From Strigamia acuminata (taxonomy: Eukaryota > Arthropoda > Chilopoda > Geophilomorpha > Linotaeniidae): a stretch of DNA of 64,000 nucleotides. The notes beneath the pieces were generated by a model, which was not told where the DNA came from, searched no databases, and saw only the letters and a program-made list of their open reading frames with translations. Shown here piece after piece: positions 1 through 9,664 of the stretch. The stretch lies in contig OX442321.1 of the NCBI GenBank assembly GCA_949358305.1, positions 806,001 through 870,000 on the forward strand, written 5' to 3'. Numbering within the stretch: position 1 is the stretch's first letter; every line of letters starts with the position of its first letter. Both the position numbers and the translations under genes were made by a program.

Positions 1-3000
1 AACAAGACGCGTTTCGGACTACTACCTGCTGTCCTCTCATAGCGGTTACCTGCGTCCCCACTACGTCGGACACTATCAAAGGTCTGGGGTCAAATGGAGT
101 AGAAAACTTATTAACTTTCACCTGTTTCACCAACACTCTGTCACCAATCTTAAAGTCATGGGGCTTGGCATTCCGATGTCGATCCGCATACGCCTTCATT
201 TTGGCCTTCTCCATTAAGTCCTTCTCACGTAGTTGCAGATCCTCTGCATCTCGGCAAAATGTCGGTAGTCGCGTCCTAACCGTCCTCCCGAGTAAAAGAT
301 CCGCCGGCGGCCTTCCCGTAGTCGAATGTGGGGTAGCCCGATAATTCAGCAGAAATTCAGCTAACTCCCGCTTCCATTGCTTACCCTCCACTTTAGCCGC
401 CCTCACAGTCTTGTTCAACGTCCTCATAAATCTCTCCACCTCACCATTAGCTTCCGGCCAGAGCGGAGTCACCCGATGATGACGAACCCCAAAGTCCGCC
501 AAAAATTCAGCAAACTCACGTGACGTGAAGGGTGGGCCATTATCTGACTTCAATAGGTTAGGCAACCCCTGCTCCAAAAAACGACGCTCCAAAAGCGCGC
601 AAACCACCGTCGCCGAGGTCGAAGAGACCGCCTCCACAAATGGGAACCTAGAAAACTCATCAATTAACACGCACAAAACCGTGCCATCCGGAAAGGGCCC
701 CGCGAAGTCAATCGCTAACTGTTGCCATGGTCCCACTGGCAATTTTGTCATCACCAACGGGTCCCTTCGCATCCGTGGGACCGCTGCCTGGCACGGTAAA
801 CATCTCTCGACTCGCGCCTCCACCTGCCTATCGATCCCCGGGAACCACACTTTCTGTCTCAACAAGGATTTGGTTTTGACAACACCCTGGTGGCCTCTGT
901 GCGCCAATTCGACAACTCTCGCTCGTAGCGTCTCCGGAATCACAATTCGATCCGAGCGAAGCACCATTCCCAACTCCGACACCGACAACTCGTCCTTCAT
1001 AGCCGCATATGGTCTCAGCTGCTCATCATCCCAACAGATCCTCGCCTTCTCTCCAACACTCCTCAACGCAACTCGCACCTTTTTTAGAACCTCATCCAAG
1101 TCAGTCTCTCGCAGAACCTCCTCGACTGTCATCGACGCCGGTATCCGTGTGCGAACCACAAAATTCACATGCTCCTCAATAATCTCGAGCATTGCCACCC
1201 CCATCTCTGATGTCATGGGCAGCGGGTGGCGCGACATATAATCGCTTGGGTTGGTGCTGCCTCTGGTATGCCGCACCTCAAAACGATACTGCTGAACCCT
1301 CACACAGAGGCGCTCCAAACGTATCGACGGTCGTGCTCTGCGGTTCTTTAATATGCTTACGAGAGGTTGATGATCTGTAAAAAGAATAAAAAAATTATTA
1401 AAAAGGTACAAATAAAAAAATTCCACAGCCCAGACCACCGCCACCATCTCGCGCTCTATTTGCGAGTAGCGGGTCTCAACCTGGGAGAGAGCTCTGCTCG
1501 CGTATGCGATCACTTGCACTTCCTCCCTCGCCTTCTCCTGTGCAAGGATCGCCCCCACGCCCACCGGACTAGCATCAACGGTCAAATGCAACCTTGCATG
1601 TGGACTGTAATAGGCCATGATCTTTCCATCGCCCAGCTCAACCATAATGGCGTCCCAGGCCGCCTGATGCACTTCAGTCCACTTAAACTCGCCGCTCGAT
1701 TCCTTCGTCAATTCACGCAAAGACCTTGTCCGATCAGCCAACTTCGGAATGAAACGCCCACAGTACACAATCATCCCTAAAAGACTTTTCACCTCCGAAA
1801 CGCTCGATGGCATCTTCATCGCCCTAATTGCTTCTACTCTTTTCGGATCCGCAGCAATGCCACGCTCCGAGAACACATGACCGAAAAACACCAATTTCGA
1901 CCTCCCAAATTCACATTTATGAGCATTAAGAGTCAATCCCTCCTCCAACAACCTGTCCAAGACTGCGTACACCGCCGCGTTATGATCCGGCGGCCCCTTC
2001 CCAACGACGAAAATATCATCTAAAATGTTCAACATCTGTAACAGGCCCTCCAAAATCTGTCGTATCTTGTCCTGGAAAATCTCCGAAGCAGAATTTAGGC
2101 CGAAAAATAAACGCAGGAACCTAAATAGGCCCACATGCGTCGCGAATGTGGTAAGGACCCTCGAGGCCACATCCAGCTCGAATTGATAAAATCCATGCTT
2201 CATGTCCAACTTCGTGAAAATCGTAGCATTCTCCGCCAACGCCGTAACATCCTCCAGTCTCGGCGATGTGTGGCGGACCCGCTGTATCGCAAAATTAAGT
2301 TCCCGTGCATCAATGCATATTCGAATGGCCTCAGGATCAGGATCCTTGGGCTTGCGCACACAATGAATGGGCGACACCCATGGCGTCGGCCCCATCTCCT
2401 CCGTCACCCTTTCAATGATGCCTTCCGCAACCATGCGCTCTAGCTCTCGCTCTACTTTACTCCTTAAACTAAACGGGATAGGTCTGTAACGTTGCGCCAC
2501 TGGGGCCACACTCTCGTCGACGTGAAGATGCACAAGATGATTTTTCGACTTCCCAACACCCTGAAATAACCCCGGATATTTGAGCAACACCTCCTCTTTC
2601 ATGTCCATACTTCCCACTGTTCGCACCACCTTAATTAATTCCAACTCTGTCGCAGTGTCAAAGCTCAACAAAGAGCCCCCCTCCACATCCGGCACATACA
2701 CCTCCGCAACGACGCTTCGGCCACCATATTCCAACGTCGCCGATAACACCCCAAGCAACGGCAACGGAGTAGTTTGCCCATACGGCAACAAACGCGCCTG
2801 AGTAACCCTCAATTTCGGCAATGGCACAATTGAACGATACACCTCCCGATTCAACACATTTACATGCGCCCCAGAGTCCAATCCAAACACAACCTTCATC
2901 TTACAGCGCCCCATCAGGATTTCGAACATCGGCATTTTGCGTTTTGCTTCAATCGAGCCCACTGTAATTCCAAAAATTGGATTTCCTTCGATGTCATACA

Positions 3001-3874
3001 ACTGTTCTCCCAGCTCAGCCTTTACAGTTCCGACCGTCTTCCGCTCGCTTCCGGCTGGCTTCGCTCGACAAAATCTGATAAAATGTCCTAACTTTCCGCA
3101 ACCGTGGCATTTTACCGTCTTAGCTGGACATACCGATCCCTCACGATGCGGCCACGCACGCCCGCAGTTGAAACATAACCTCGACGGCCCCGGCGAACCT
3201 CCTTCTCTTTTAAACGGCCCCTGTACTCGATCTCCTCTCTTAGGAGTACTGTTCTTAACATAATTTACTTCTATTGGCCGCTCAAAATTCCCAATCTCTT
3301 CCATTTTCTTAGCTTGCCACTCCGAACTCTCATACCCACGCGCCGCATCCAACAAATCCTTCAACTTCCAGTCGGTAGCTCTCAGCGCTTGACGACGCAA
3401 TTTTGCCATCGACGTAGCAAAGATAATCTGCGCTTTCAATTCCTTGTCCAAATCCGTGTAATCACAGCCTACCGCCAACCCTCTTAAGCGCGCACAAAAC
3501 TGGTCGACCGATTCTCCACTCTCTTGCTTACTAGCTCGGAATGTATAGATACAGAAGTCTTCATTTTTCTGCGGCGCAAAATGAGCCGTTAAAATCTCCG
3601 ACGTAGTCTTATAGTCCGTTCCCTTGATGGGCATCGCTTCATACACACCATAAACTCCTTCGCCGACATAATGCAGCAGCATCGCCATCTTACGAGCGTC
3701 CTCCGAAATCCCAGCCGCGGTCAGGAATACTTCCAACCGGTTGAGCCAACGCGTCCATCGCTGACTCTGCGTTGATAATTCTCCATGTATGTCAAACGGT
3801 AACACACCCGTAGCTTGCATCCATCCAGTCGAAACTGCCGCCATTGAGCTCGTAGCACTCGTGGGCTCCGCCAT
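1..3874 (-). CDS. Ty3/gypsy retrotransposon gag-pol polyprotein (partial, runs off left edge)
   Basis: One uninterrupted frame of at least 1291 codons starts at the ATG at 3872-3874 and is still open at base 1. In order it shows: a gag-like region; two zinc knuckles (first from C234, second C256-x2-C-x4-H-x4-C269); an aspartic protease with DSG at 333-335; reverse transcriptase with catalytic D557 and the DD box at 619-620, preceded by I-L rather than the usual aromatic residue; RNase H with D767 and D834; and integrase with H992-x2-H995-x29-C1025-x2-C1028 and the catalytic triad D1056, D1111, E1147 (D-D35-E). The integrase C-terminus is cut by the window edge. PR-RT-RH-IN order is diagnostic of Ty3/gypsy (Metaviridae). 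The paired zinc knuckles and very short LTR suggest the Mag-like branch, which is inference. No stop or frameshift is seen, so the copy looks young. Gag and Pol share one frame. Confidence 0.95.
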   Translation of the reverse strand, partial: MAEPTSATSSMAAVSTGWMQATGVLPFDIHGELSTQSQRWTRWLNRLEVFLTAAGISEDARKMAMLLHYVGEGVYGVYEAMPIKGTDYKTTSEILTAHFAPQKNEDFCIYTFRASKQESGESVDQFCARLRGLAVGCDYTDLDKELKAQIIFATSMAKLRRQALRATDWKLKDLLDAARGYESSEWQAKKMEEIGNFERPIEVNYVKNSTPKRGDRVQGPFKREGGSPGPSRLCFNCGRAWPHREGSVCPAKTVKCHGCGKLGHFIRFCRAKPAGSERKTVGTVKAELGEQLYDIEGNPIFGITVGSIEAKRKMPMFEILMGRCKMKVVFGLDSGAHVNVLNREVYRSIVPLPKLRVTQARLLPYGQTTPLPLLGVLSATLEYGGRSVVAEVYVPDVEGGSLLSFDTATELELIKVVRTVGSMDMKEEVLLKYPGLFQGVGKSKNHLVHLHVDESVAPVAQRYRPIPFSLRSKVERELERMVAEGIIERVTEEMGPTPWVSPIHCVRKPKDPDPEAIRICIDARELNFAIQRVRHTSPRLEDVTALAENATIFTKLDMKHGFYQFELDVASRVLTTFATHVGLFRFLRLFFGLNSASEIFQDKIRQILEGLLQMLNILDDIFVVGKGPPDHNAAVYAVLDRLLEEGLTLNAHKCEFGRSKLVFFGHVFSERGIAADPKRVEAIRAMKMPSSVSEVKSLLGMIVYCGRFIPKLADRTRSLRELTKESSGEFKWTEVHQAAWDAIMVELGDGKIMAYYSPHARLHLTVDASPVGVGAILAQEKAREEVQVIAYASRALSQVETRYSQIEREMVAVVWAVEFFYLYLFNNFFILFTDHQPLVSILKNRRARPSIRLERLCVRVQQYRFEVRHTRGSTNPSDYMSRHPLPMTSEMGVAMLEIIEEHVNFVVRTRIPASMTVEEVLRETDLDEVLKKVRVALRSVGEKARICWDDEQLRPYAAMKDELSVSELGMVLRSDRIVIPETLRARVVELAHRGHQGVVKTKSLLRQKVWFPGIDRQVEARVERCLPCQAAVPRMRRDPLVMTKLPVGPWQQLAIDFAGPFPDGTVLCVLIDEFSRFPFVEAVSSTSATVVCALLERRFLEQGLPNLLKSDNGPPFTSREFAEFLADFGVRHHRVTPLWPEANGEVERFMRTLNKTVRAAKVEGKQWKRELAEFLLNYRATPHSTTGRPPADLLLGRTVRTRLPTFCRDAEDLQLREKDLMEKAKMKAYADRHRNAKPHDFKIGDRVLVKQVKVNKFSTPFDPRPLIVSDVVGTQVTAMRGQQVVVRNASC

Positions 3875-3916
3875 CTTGGCTCCACTCAAAAAAACAAACG
3901 ACAAAGTATTTAAAAT

Positions 3917-3970
3917 GTTCACAAACCGTCCCAAAACGTCCACAAACCGTCCCAAAATGTTCACAAACAC
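3917..3970. repeat. 21 bp tandem repeat in retroelement leader
   Basis: About 2.6 copies of a 21 bp unit (beginning GTTCACAAACCGTCCC) lie between the primer-binding site and the gag start. Such leader repeats are common in LTR elements; no function is evident. Confidence 0.7.
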
Positions 3971-3980
3971 ACTAATAGTC

Positions 3981-3998
3981 CACAATTCCTCGTCGCCA
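3981..3998 (-). other. Primer-binding site (putative)
   Basis: On the element strand the sequence after the LTR reads TT then TGGCGACGAGGAATTGTG. It begins with the TGG complementary to a tRNA 3' CCA, two bases inside the LTR boundary. I cannot name the priming tRNA without a tRNA set from this genome. Confidence 0.5.
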
Positions 3999-4000
3999 AA

Positions 4001-4165
4001 TGTAATGTCGTTATGTCCATTAAATAATACACAGCTTTAGCAGTAACGACGATGCATCTTTATTACTCATCAACTCTAGAGAAAGTGACCTTGCGGTCAC
4101 GTGTTACAAGCTTATATAAACTTGCCGACCATGATCGCCCCCTGGTGATCATGCTCGACATCACA
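4001..4165 (-). repeat. 5' LTR of the Ty3/gypsy element (165 bp)
   Basis: The boundaries come from terminal inverted repeats: the plus strand begins TGTAATGTCG at 4001 and ends CGACATCACA at 4165, matching as inverted repeats at 9 of 10 positions, with canonical TG...CA ends. On the element strand a TATATAAG box (4113-4120) precedes an AATAAA signal (4059-4064), the order expected for U3-R-U5. It is short compared with most Ty3/gypsy LTRs but in the range known for Mag-like elements. Confidence 0.75.
4113..4120 (-). promoter_or_regulatory. LTR TATA box
   Basis: TATATAAG on the minus strand inside the LTR, about 50 nt upstream of the AATAAA at 4059-4064. Position and orientation fit the retrotransposon promoter. 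Confidence 0.6.
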
Positions 4166-6354
4166 ACACCACAATATTTACGGTTTTTTTACCGGATGAT
4201 ATCTAATAAAGAAGAACTTTACGAACGAAACCGAGCGTAGAAAAACACTCGTGGTTCCACCTTGTGACAATCACGCGCCTCTATTCGATATAACTACGAA
4301 TTTCGCCAATAGATGGCGTTGTAAACAAAAAGCGGTAAATTCAAGTAGGAATTTACAATTAATATTACAGAACTATTCAGTATTCTGTCATATTTACTCA
4401 TTTTCTGCCAGTTTTGCTAACATCTTTCAATAACATCGTGTCAAATTATATGTAGCCAGCCTATTTTGGATGTCAGTGGGCCTGGTCTAGGGCCCCAATT
4501 ACTTTAGAGCCCTTTTTAGTTGATTAATTTTGCCAAAATAAATATAGTTAACATTATTTTTGGTTAGTTTGAGTTGCACGCCGGTTTTTGTAGATTCAGA
4601 ATTACTTTATTGTTGTTTATGTACTTTATTTTAAATAACAACTGGAATTTAGCACCAAGATACCGGGCACAAACTGTAGTAGTAGCTTTCTGGGATTGGA
4701 CGTTCCTCCTGTCCAAATAGAATTAACACACAGACACCGTCTCCATCATTTAATGCAGATGCTCAAAAAAGGGCCCGCGACCTACATGGGCCCGTCACCT
4801 AAAAGGGCCTTGTGTGACTAACGTACATAACAAACCAGCGTAAAATCAAATAAACCAAGAATTCTTACATCGGTTCAATATTTCAAGCCGATGAAACATG
4901 GCGGACTCGTTCAAAAATGCTTTGTTTGTTATGATAATGGTGATTATATGTGCGCACGCGCCGTAACAGTCGTCACAATGTGTCGTCAATGGCGCAGCTT
5001 CCCACGCATCATAAACAAATGAAAAATTAAATTTGAGTAAACTTGACCTCTATAAAGCAGACAATTTGCATGAGGCTCGATCTAGCTCATAAATTTGTCT
5101 CACGGAAATTTAAATTTTAAAAAAAAGAAGAAAACTAACAGGAAATAAGATTGTGAATTAAAAGGAATGAGTTCAACGTGGCACATATAGTAAAAGTATG
5201 AGGATGTGCAATCAATTGAATAGATCGACACAATTTTGCGTGTTTGAAATGTACACGACACAAAAAACAGTTAATAGTTTAGTTTAGTTTAATAATTCCA
5301 GTAGTTCGCTTCCATTCATTCATTTTATCAATCAAATCCAGGCCACGTTACAGTGCCGCTAGATATTAGTACAAAGAATCACCCACAGGAGTGCGCACGT
5401 AATAATTTCTACTCGTTTATCGAATTTTTTAACTTTACAAAGCTGTCGTGGGAAATCAGAGCAAACTTTCGGATAATTATACCTCAATTGTGAAAGTTAT
5501 ATGTATATTCTGACAATGAAAAACGAAAACATTCATTCATTCATAAATTCAAAAGAAAAATGTAAAAAATATCAAAAAATATCAAAAAAATATCAAAAAA
5601 AGTCAAAAAAATTTCAAAAAAATATCAAAAAATATCAAAAAAATATCAAAAAAATTTATTTCCGTCTAAAAAATCGAAAATAAAACTCAAATAAATCAAT
5701 AAATTCATTTCCAATCTCTTTTAAATTTTATTTAACGAGAAAAAAATTAAATTTAATTAAATTTAAAAAATAAAATATAAAAAAAATAACTTCCGTGACA
5801 GGCAAATGAATGAAAAACAGAAAAAAAAGCATAATTCAGAATAAAAATTTAATTTATTACAGCGGTTGGTAATACGCCCACCCACCTATACTATAAAATA
5901 AAAAAATATTTTAATAATTGATGTCTTAGTTTGGCAAAATGTCGCCGGGATGTTTTTCCTTTATTTTACTTTCGGCGCGTCACATTTTCGAATTATTGAG
6001 GTTAAAAAGGCATCAACTCATTTCTCCTTTGCGTTTACGATGCAATTAGGTCTTAGTAACCGCATTCCAGAACCTTGACCCCCAGTTTGGACACAGACAC
6101 ACTCACACACATAACATATTCCGTTTAGTATTTGGACCACAAACTCAATTAAGATCGAAATACACGATAAAAACATCACCTCATCAATCTCGTGTTTTCC
6201 TTTTATTTCCGGTTTCTAACCAGTACAAAACAAGCAATAATTAGTAACGTCAAAATAAAAATACACTTCAGTATTATCGCCTTTTTTCCCCATTTAAAAA
6301 ACCACACCTTGCAGGTGGTTATTGACCGTGAATACCGAATTCAAGGAAGCAGGT
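4166..6354. other. Intergenic AT-rich DNA between the retroelement and ELOVL6
   Basis: No convincing coding sequence on either strand. The short frames present have no family resemblance. It contains an A-rich 10-11 bp periodic tract (5565-5655) and otherwise unremarkable AT-rich sequence. Confidence 0.6.
5565..5655. repeat. A-tract array, 10-11 bp period
   Basis: Repeated AAAAAATATC-type units give runs of five to seven A every 10-11 bp. The two variants with GTC or TTC in place of ATC keep the spacing. This is a simple-sequence array with helical phasing. Confidence 0.75.
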
Positions 6355-6654
6355 CAAACGTTGCGAGACAGTAGGGCGCGAGGTGGTTCTGACTTAACAC
6401 AAGCGCCACCTGCGCCGCCACCGTCGCAGCGCCAGCGCCGTCGCCATCGCCAGGCAGGCATTATTCGAGCGAAAGAATAATTGGGCGAAACAGTATTGAC
6501 GCGAGGCCCAGTGACATCATCGCCGGCCGCTTCGATTCGAGCCTCCAACCGGCGAATCCGCCGCACTCTGCACCAAGCCAAGGGCCGTGGTAACTCGCCT
6601 CGTATTCCATCGATTGTACATTGATAGCGTTGTCTTTTCTTCATTCATTTCACG
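6355..6654 (+). promoter_or_regulatory. GC-rich promoter / 5' UTR of ELOVL6
   Basis: An abrupt switch from AT-rich to CpG-rich sequence begins just upstream of the elongase and continues into it. No TATA box is apparent. The transcription start and any 5' UTR intron cannot be fixed; a weak donor-like GTGGTAACT lies near 6588. Confidence 0.5.
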
Positions 6655-7485
6655 ATGATCAAGAACGAATTAATAGACACGCGAATCAACTACACGTACG
6701 TGTTTGATTTCGAGGAGGAGTTCGAATACAAGGTGAAAATGAACTGGATGCAGTCGCACTGGAAACTCTGCTTCTTCTACGTGGGCATCTACATGCTGCT
6801 CATTTTCCTCGGCAAGCACTGGATGATCTCGCGCGCGCGCTTCGAGCTGCGCACCACGCTCGCCGCTTGGAACCTGAGCCTGGCCGTGTTCAGCATCATC
6901 GGGACGTGCCGCACCCTGCCGGAAATGCTGCACGTGTGGAACAAGTACGGCTTCCAGTACACGGTGTGCAGCACGAGCTACAACCACGCCAACCCGGTGA
7001 CGGGCTTCTGGGTCTGGCTCTTCACGCTCAGCAAAGTGCCCGAGCTCGGCGACACGGTGTTCATCATCCTGCGCAAGCAGCGACTCATTTTCCTGCACTG
7101 GTACCATCACGTGACCGTGCTGCTGTACACCTGGTACAGTTACCAGCAGCAGATCGCCGCCGCGCGATGGTTCATCCTCATGAACTACACGGTGCACGCG
7201 GCCATGTACTCGTACTACGCGCTCAAGGCGCTCAAGTTCGCCATTCCGCGCCCGGTCGCCATGGCCATCACTACGGCGCAGCTGCTGCAGATGGTCGTCG
7301 GGCTCTACGTCAACTGGTGGGCGTACGGCGCGCTCATACGTGGCGAGAAGTGCGGCACGAACTTTGAGAATATCAAAATATCGCTCTTGATGTACGCCTC
7401 CTACTTCGTCTTGTTCGCTAACTTTTTTTACAACACTTATATGAAGAGTCAGAAAGAAAAGGCCGAGCGAAGAAAAATACAATAG
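6655..7485 (+). CDS. ELOVL6: Very-long-chain fatty acid elongase, ELOVL6 type (276 aa, single exon)
   Basis: This enzyme is the ER membrane 3-ketoacyl-CoA synthase that condenses malonyl-CoA with acyl-CoA; ELOVL6 members extend C12-C16 saturated and monounsaturated chains to C18. The ELO signature is clear: KVPELGDT, then the histidine box H148-W-Y-H151-H152, then MNYTVHAAMYSYYAL. Several hydrophobic segments fit a multi-pass protein, and the C-terminus is lysine/arginine-rich, as in ER-retained elongases. The length is close to vertebrate ELOVL6 (about 265). The ELOVL3/6 subgroup is inferred from the LLYTWYSY context after the histidine box. The chosen ATG follows TTTCACG and gives the usual N-terminus. 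The gene has no intron here, whereas vertebrate ELOVL6 is multi-exon. Its coding sequence is much more GC-rich than its surroundings, so strongly that a full-length antisense frame is open by chance. The nearest neighbour, NDUFB7, converges on it. Confidence 0.93.
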   Translation: MIKNELIDTRINYTYVFDFEEEFEYKVKMNWMQSHWKLCFFYVGIYMLLIFLGKHWMISRARFELRTTLAAWNLSLAVFSIIGTCRTLPEMLHVWNKYGFQYTVCSTSYNHANPVTGFWVWLFTLSKVPELGDTVFIILRKQRLIFLHWYHHVTVLLYTWYSYQQQIAAARWFILMNYTVHAAMYSYYALKALKFAIPRPVAMAITTAQLLQMVVGLYVNWWAYGALIRGEKCGTNFENIKISLLMYASYFVLFANFFYNTYMKSQKEKAERRKIQ

Positions 7486-8188
7486 GAAAGAAAAGAAAAA
7501 AGAAGAACAACAACAAAAAACAATTTGACTTTCTTGTTTTGGAATTATTTAATTTTTTTTTTTATTTTTTTTTTTGGATTATTTTTTTGATATTTTTATT
7601 TTGGCTTTTGGTTTTATTTTAATTTGTTAGATTTTGCTCCATATCAGTATATGATGATGAAAATGATGCACCATGACTTAAAAGACGGAATCGTTAAATT
7701 CAGTATTATTTTGAATTTCAGGGAATTTTTGTTCCTTTTTGACCAATTTTCGACACTTTTCATTCCAGTCTTTACTTAAAAAATGGCTTTTTATACGAAA
7801 AGAGAAAGAAAAAAAAAAGATTTTTATTTTTATTTTCTTTTTTAATTGAAAATCTTATTTTATCATGCTATATATCGAAATACTAGTCAAAGAAATTAGT
7901 ATAAAAGCGTAAATCATTCAGTAATTGGGCTCAAATTCGATTTTATACATAAAAATACTTTTTAAGGAATATATTATTATTATTATTATTATTATTATAA
8001 GCATTATTGTTTTTATCATTTTTAATTCGTGGATTGTAAATGTTATTTTTGATTTTGTGATTTTTTTCTCGTTTGTGTATGTATTGATATAAGAGAGACA
8101 CAAAATGTTTTTAAAATTTACATTTGAGACACATTAAAATAACATCAGCAGCAAAAGAAATGAAGCACTGCCTTTTAGCGTAATTAAA
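7486..8188 (+). other. ELOVL6 3' UTR (approximate) with ATTAAA signal
   Basis: AT-rich noncoding sequence follows the TAG stop. It includes homopolymer T runs and a (TTA)n microsatellite at about 7970-7998. ATTAAA at 8183-8188, followed by GT-rich sequence, is the best poly(A) signal candidate; another ATTAAA lies about 50 bp upstream. The end point is inferred. Confidence 0.4.
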
Positions 8189-8415
8189 GTTTGTCAATTG
8201 TTGCAAATCCACTCGTCTTTCCCGTCTCTTCGTATTAATTTATCAATTTTTCAGTTTTCCCACTCCGCCATCTTCGCTTCTCGCCGCCGCCATTTTTCCA
8301 GGTATTCGCATCAACTTTTCTTAAATTTCTAACAACAAAAAATAAAAACAAAATATCTTTCTCTCAAATAAACATATTTTTTATTCATTCAAATCATTTT
8401 CCAGACTAATATCCA

Positions 8416-8421
8416 TTTATT
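8416..8421 (-). terminator. NDUFB7 poly(A) signal
   Basis: AATAAA on the minus strand about 50 nt past the NDUFB7 stop. A second copy lies at 8380-8385. Confidence 0.55.
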
Positions 8422-8469
8422 CTATCGTAATTTCTACATAACAACTATTTACAAAACATCGACTCGACA

Positions 8470-8865
8470 TTAAATGGCTTCCATCTCGCGGCGACATTTG
8501 GCTTTAATTCGCTTCTCTCTCTTCTTGAGTCTTCTCTCCCTTTCGTACTCCTTCATCCGAAGAACAAAATCTTCGTACTCGCACGTCACGTACGTATGTT
8601 TAGCGTGGCCGCAGTATCGTTGCATAAAGGGGAAATTGCCGTACAAACATTTCCAGTAATCGAGCAGCAAATGCGCGCAATAATCGCGGTCGTTCAACGG
8701 AACTTTGGCCGCTATTAATTCCTCTTGCGTGGCGATCATCTCCCTCTTTTTACGTCCGGTGGGGAAGCCCAACATCACGTCGTACGTGGGCGGCTTGGTC
8801 AGGTCCGGGGACACGTCTTTCTCCGTGAAATTCCTCGTAACGAACGTCGAACCGACGGCGCCCAT
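8470..8865 (-). CDS. NDUFB7: NADH dehydrogenase [ubiquinone] 1 beta subcomplex subunit 7 (131 aa)
   Basis: This is an accessory subunit of mitochondrial complex I on the intermembrane-space side of the membrane arm. The protein has a twin CX9C (CHCH) fold: C63-x9-C73 and C85-x9-C95, with the family motif RDYCAH and a basic, charged C-terminal helix (MKEYERERRLKKREKR). Length 131 compares with about 137 in mammals. I chose the ATG at 8863-8865 because it gives MGAVGS, matching the Met-Gly (myristoylatable) start of the family. A good splice acceptor (TTTTCGTGCAG) lies only 4 nt upstream, so the 40 extra in-frame codons to 8985 are most likely intron or 5' UTR. The gene is intronless within its coding part. 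It is divergent from SEC24 and convergent with ELOVL6. Confidence 0.93.
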   Translation of the reverse strand: MGAVGSTFVTRNFTEKDVSPDLTKPPTYDVMLGFPTGRKKREMIATQEELIAAKVPLNDRDYCAHLLLDYWKCLYGNFPFMQRYCGHAKHTYVTCEYEDFVLRMKEYERERRLKKREKRIKAKCRREMEAI

Positions 8866-8949
8866 TTTCCTGCACGAAAATAACAAAACATTAGTGTTGT
8901 GCCCGATGCTTTTTCGTTTCAGATTTTTTGGTGCACGCATGCGCAGGTT

Positions 8950-9660
8950 TTGATTACACTTTTTGATACTTATGAATAGATCCACATTAAAAGTTTTTAG
9001 TAATATTTACCAACGTCAACTACTAAACTCTTAAAATTGTATCCAGCAGAAGCCACTTCCGGAACCGGATCTTGGCGAGCGAGGCAGAATGGAAAACCCG
9101 AAACGGATTTTAATGATTTTAATAATTTTATACATTTTATACATTTTTAAGAAGGAATTAGATTTTTAGGTTAGAGATTCGAAATTAAATTTTGAGAAAA
9201 TAAATTATTATTTTATTGTCGTTGGTTTCTAAATTTATTATTTCGTTTTATCACAGAGCGCCGTTGCCGTAGATATGTAAAACTCGAAACAAATTTAAAT
9301 AATTTATGCACCGAAATTACTATTTTAATTTTAATAAAACAAAAATAAAACTTCTTTCACCGTTCTAAACTTAAAAAATAAAATTGCATTTATCACAATT
9401 GTCGAGTTTTTAATTCACGCCACTAGAGTTCCCTCGCAGCGGCCACGTTGCGGGAATGACACATACCCAAACTCATGTTTACTACTTCCGATTCATTCCA
9501 AATTTAATTTCCAGCAGTTTTACCGCCGCACAGATCGAAATAAAAAGCGCAATGTATTCTAAACCAATAAACGCAATTTTCCAAAATCCAATCTGAGACC
9601 TAAAACGCAATTTATCAGCGGAAATCATCATCAAAACAAAGGTCGCCTTACGTAGCACGG
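8950..9660. promoter_or_regulatory. Divergent promoter region between NDUFB7 and SEC24
   Basis: The two start codons are about 800 bp apart, in opposite directions. An ETS-type site (CCGGAAGT on the minus strand, 9055-9062) fits promoters of nuclear genes for mitochondrial proteins; a second ACTTCCG lies near 9484. The middle is AT-rich with no coding signal. No TATA boxes are evident. Sharing of elements by both genes is inference. Confidence 0.5.
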
Positions 9661-9664
9661 CAAA

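Larger units (their letters stand above)
1..4165 (-). mobile_element. Ty3/gypsy LTR retrotransposon, 5' part (3' end outside window)
   Basis: The element is transcribed right to left. From right to left it comprises a 165 bp 5' LTR (4001-4165), a primer-binding site beginning 2 nt inside the LTR, a leader of about 125 bp containing a 21 bp tandem repeat, and the gag-pol frame. The 3' LTR lies to the left of base 1, so the target-site duplication cannot be checked. The five bases just outside the 5' LTR (4166-4170, ACACC) would be the expected duplication. Confidence 0.92.

Noticed and set aside
525-3263. Several plus-strand frames of 60-238 codons across the retroelement
   Set aside because: They lie opposite the continuous minus-strand gag-pol frame, whose catalytic motifs are all present.
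6670-7482. 270-codon antisense frame opposite ELOVL6
   Set aside because: It is a by-product of GC-rich third positions in the sense gene. Its protein is Val/Glu/Arg/His-rich without any family resemblance.
8866-8985. 40-codon in-frame N-terminal extension of NDUFB7
   Set aside because: A splice acceptor lies 4 nt upstream of the family-typical Met-Gly start, and the extension does not resemble NDUFB7.
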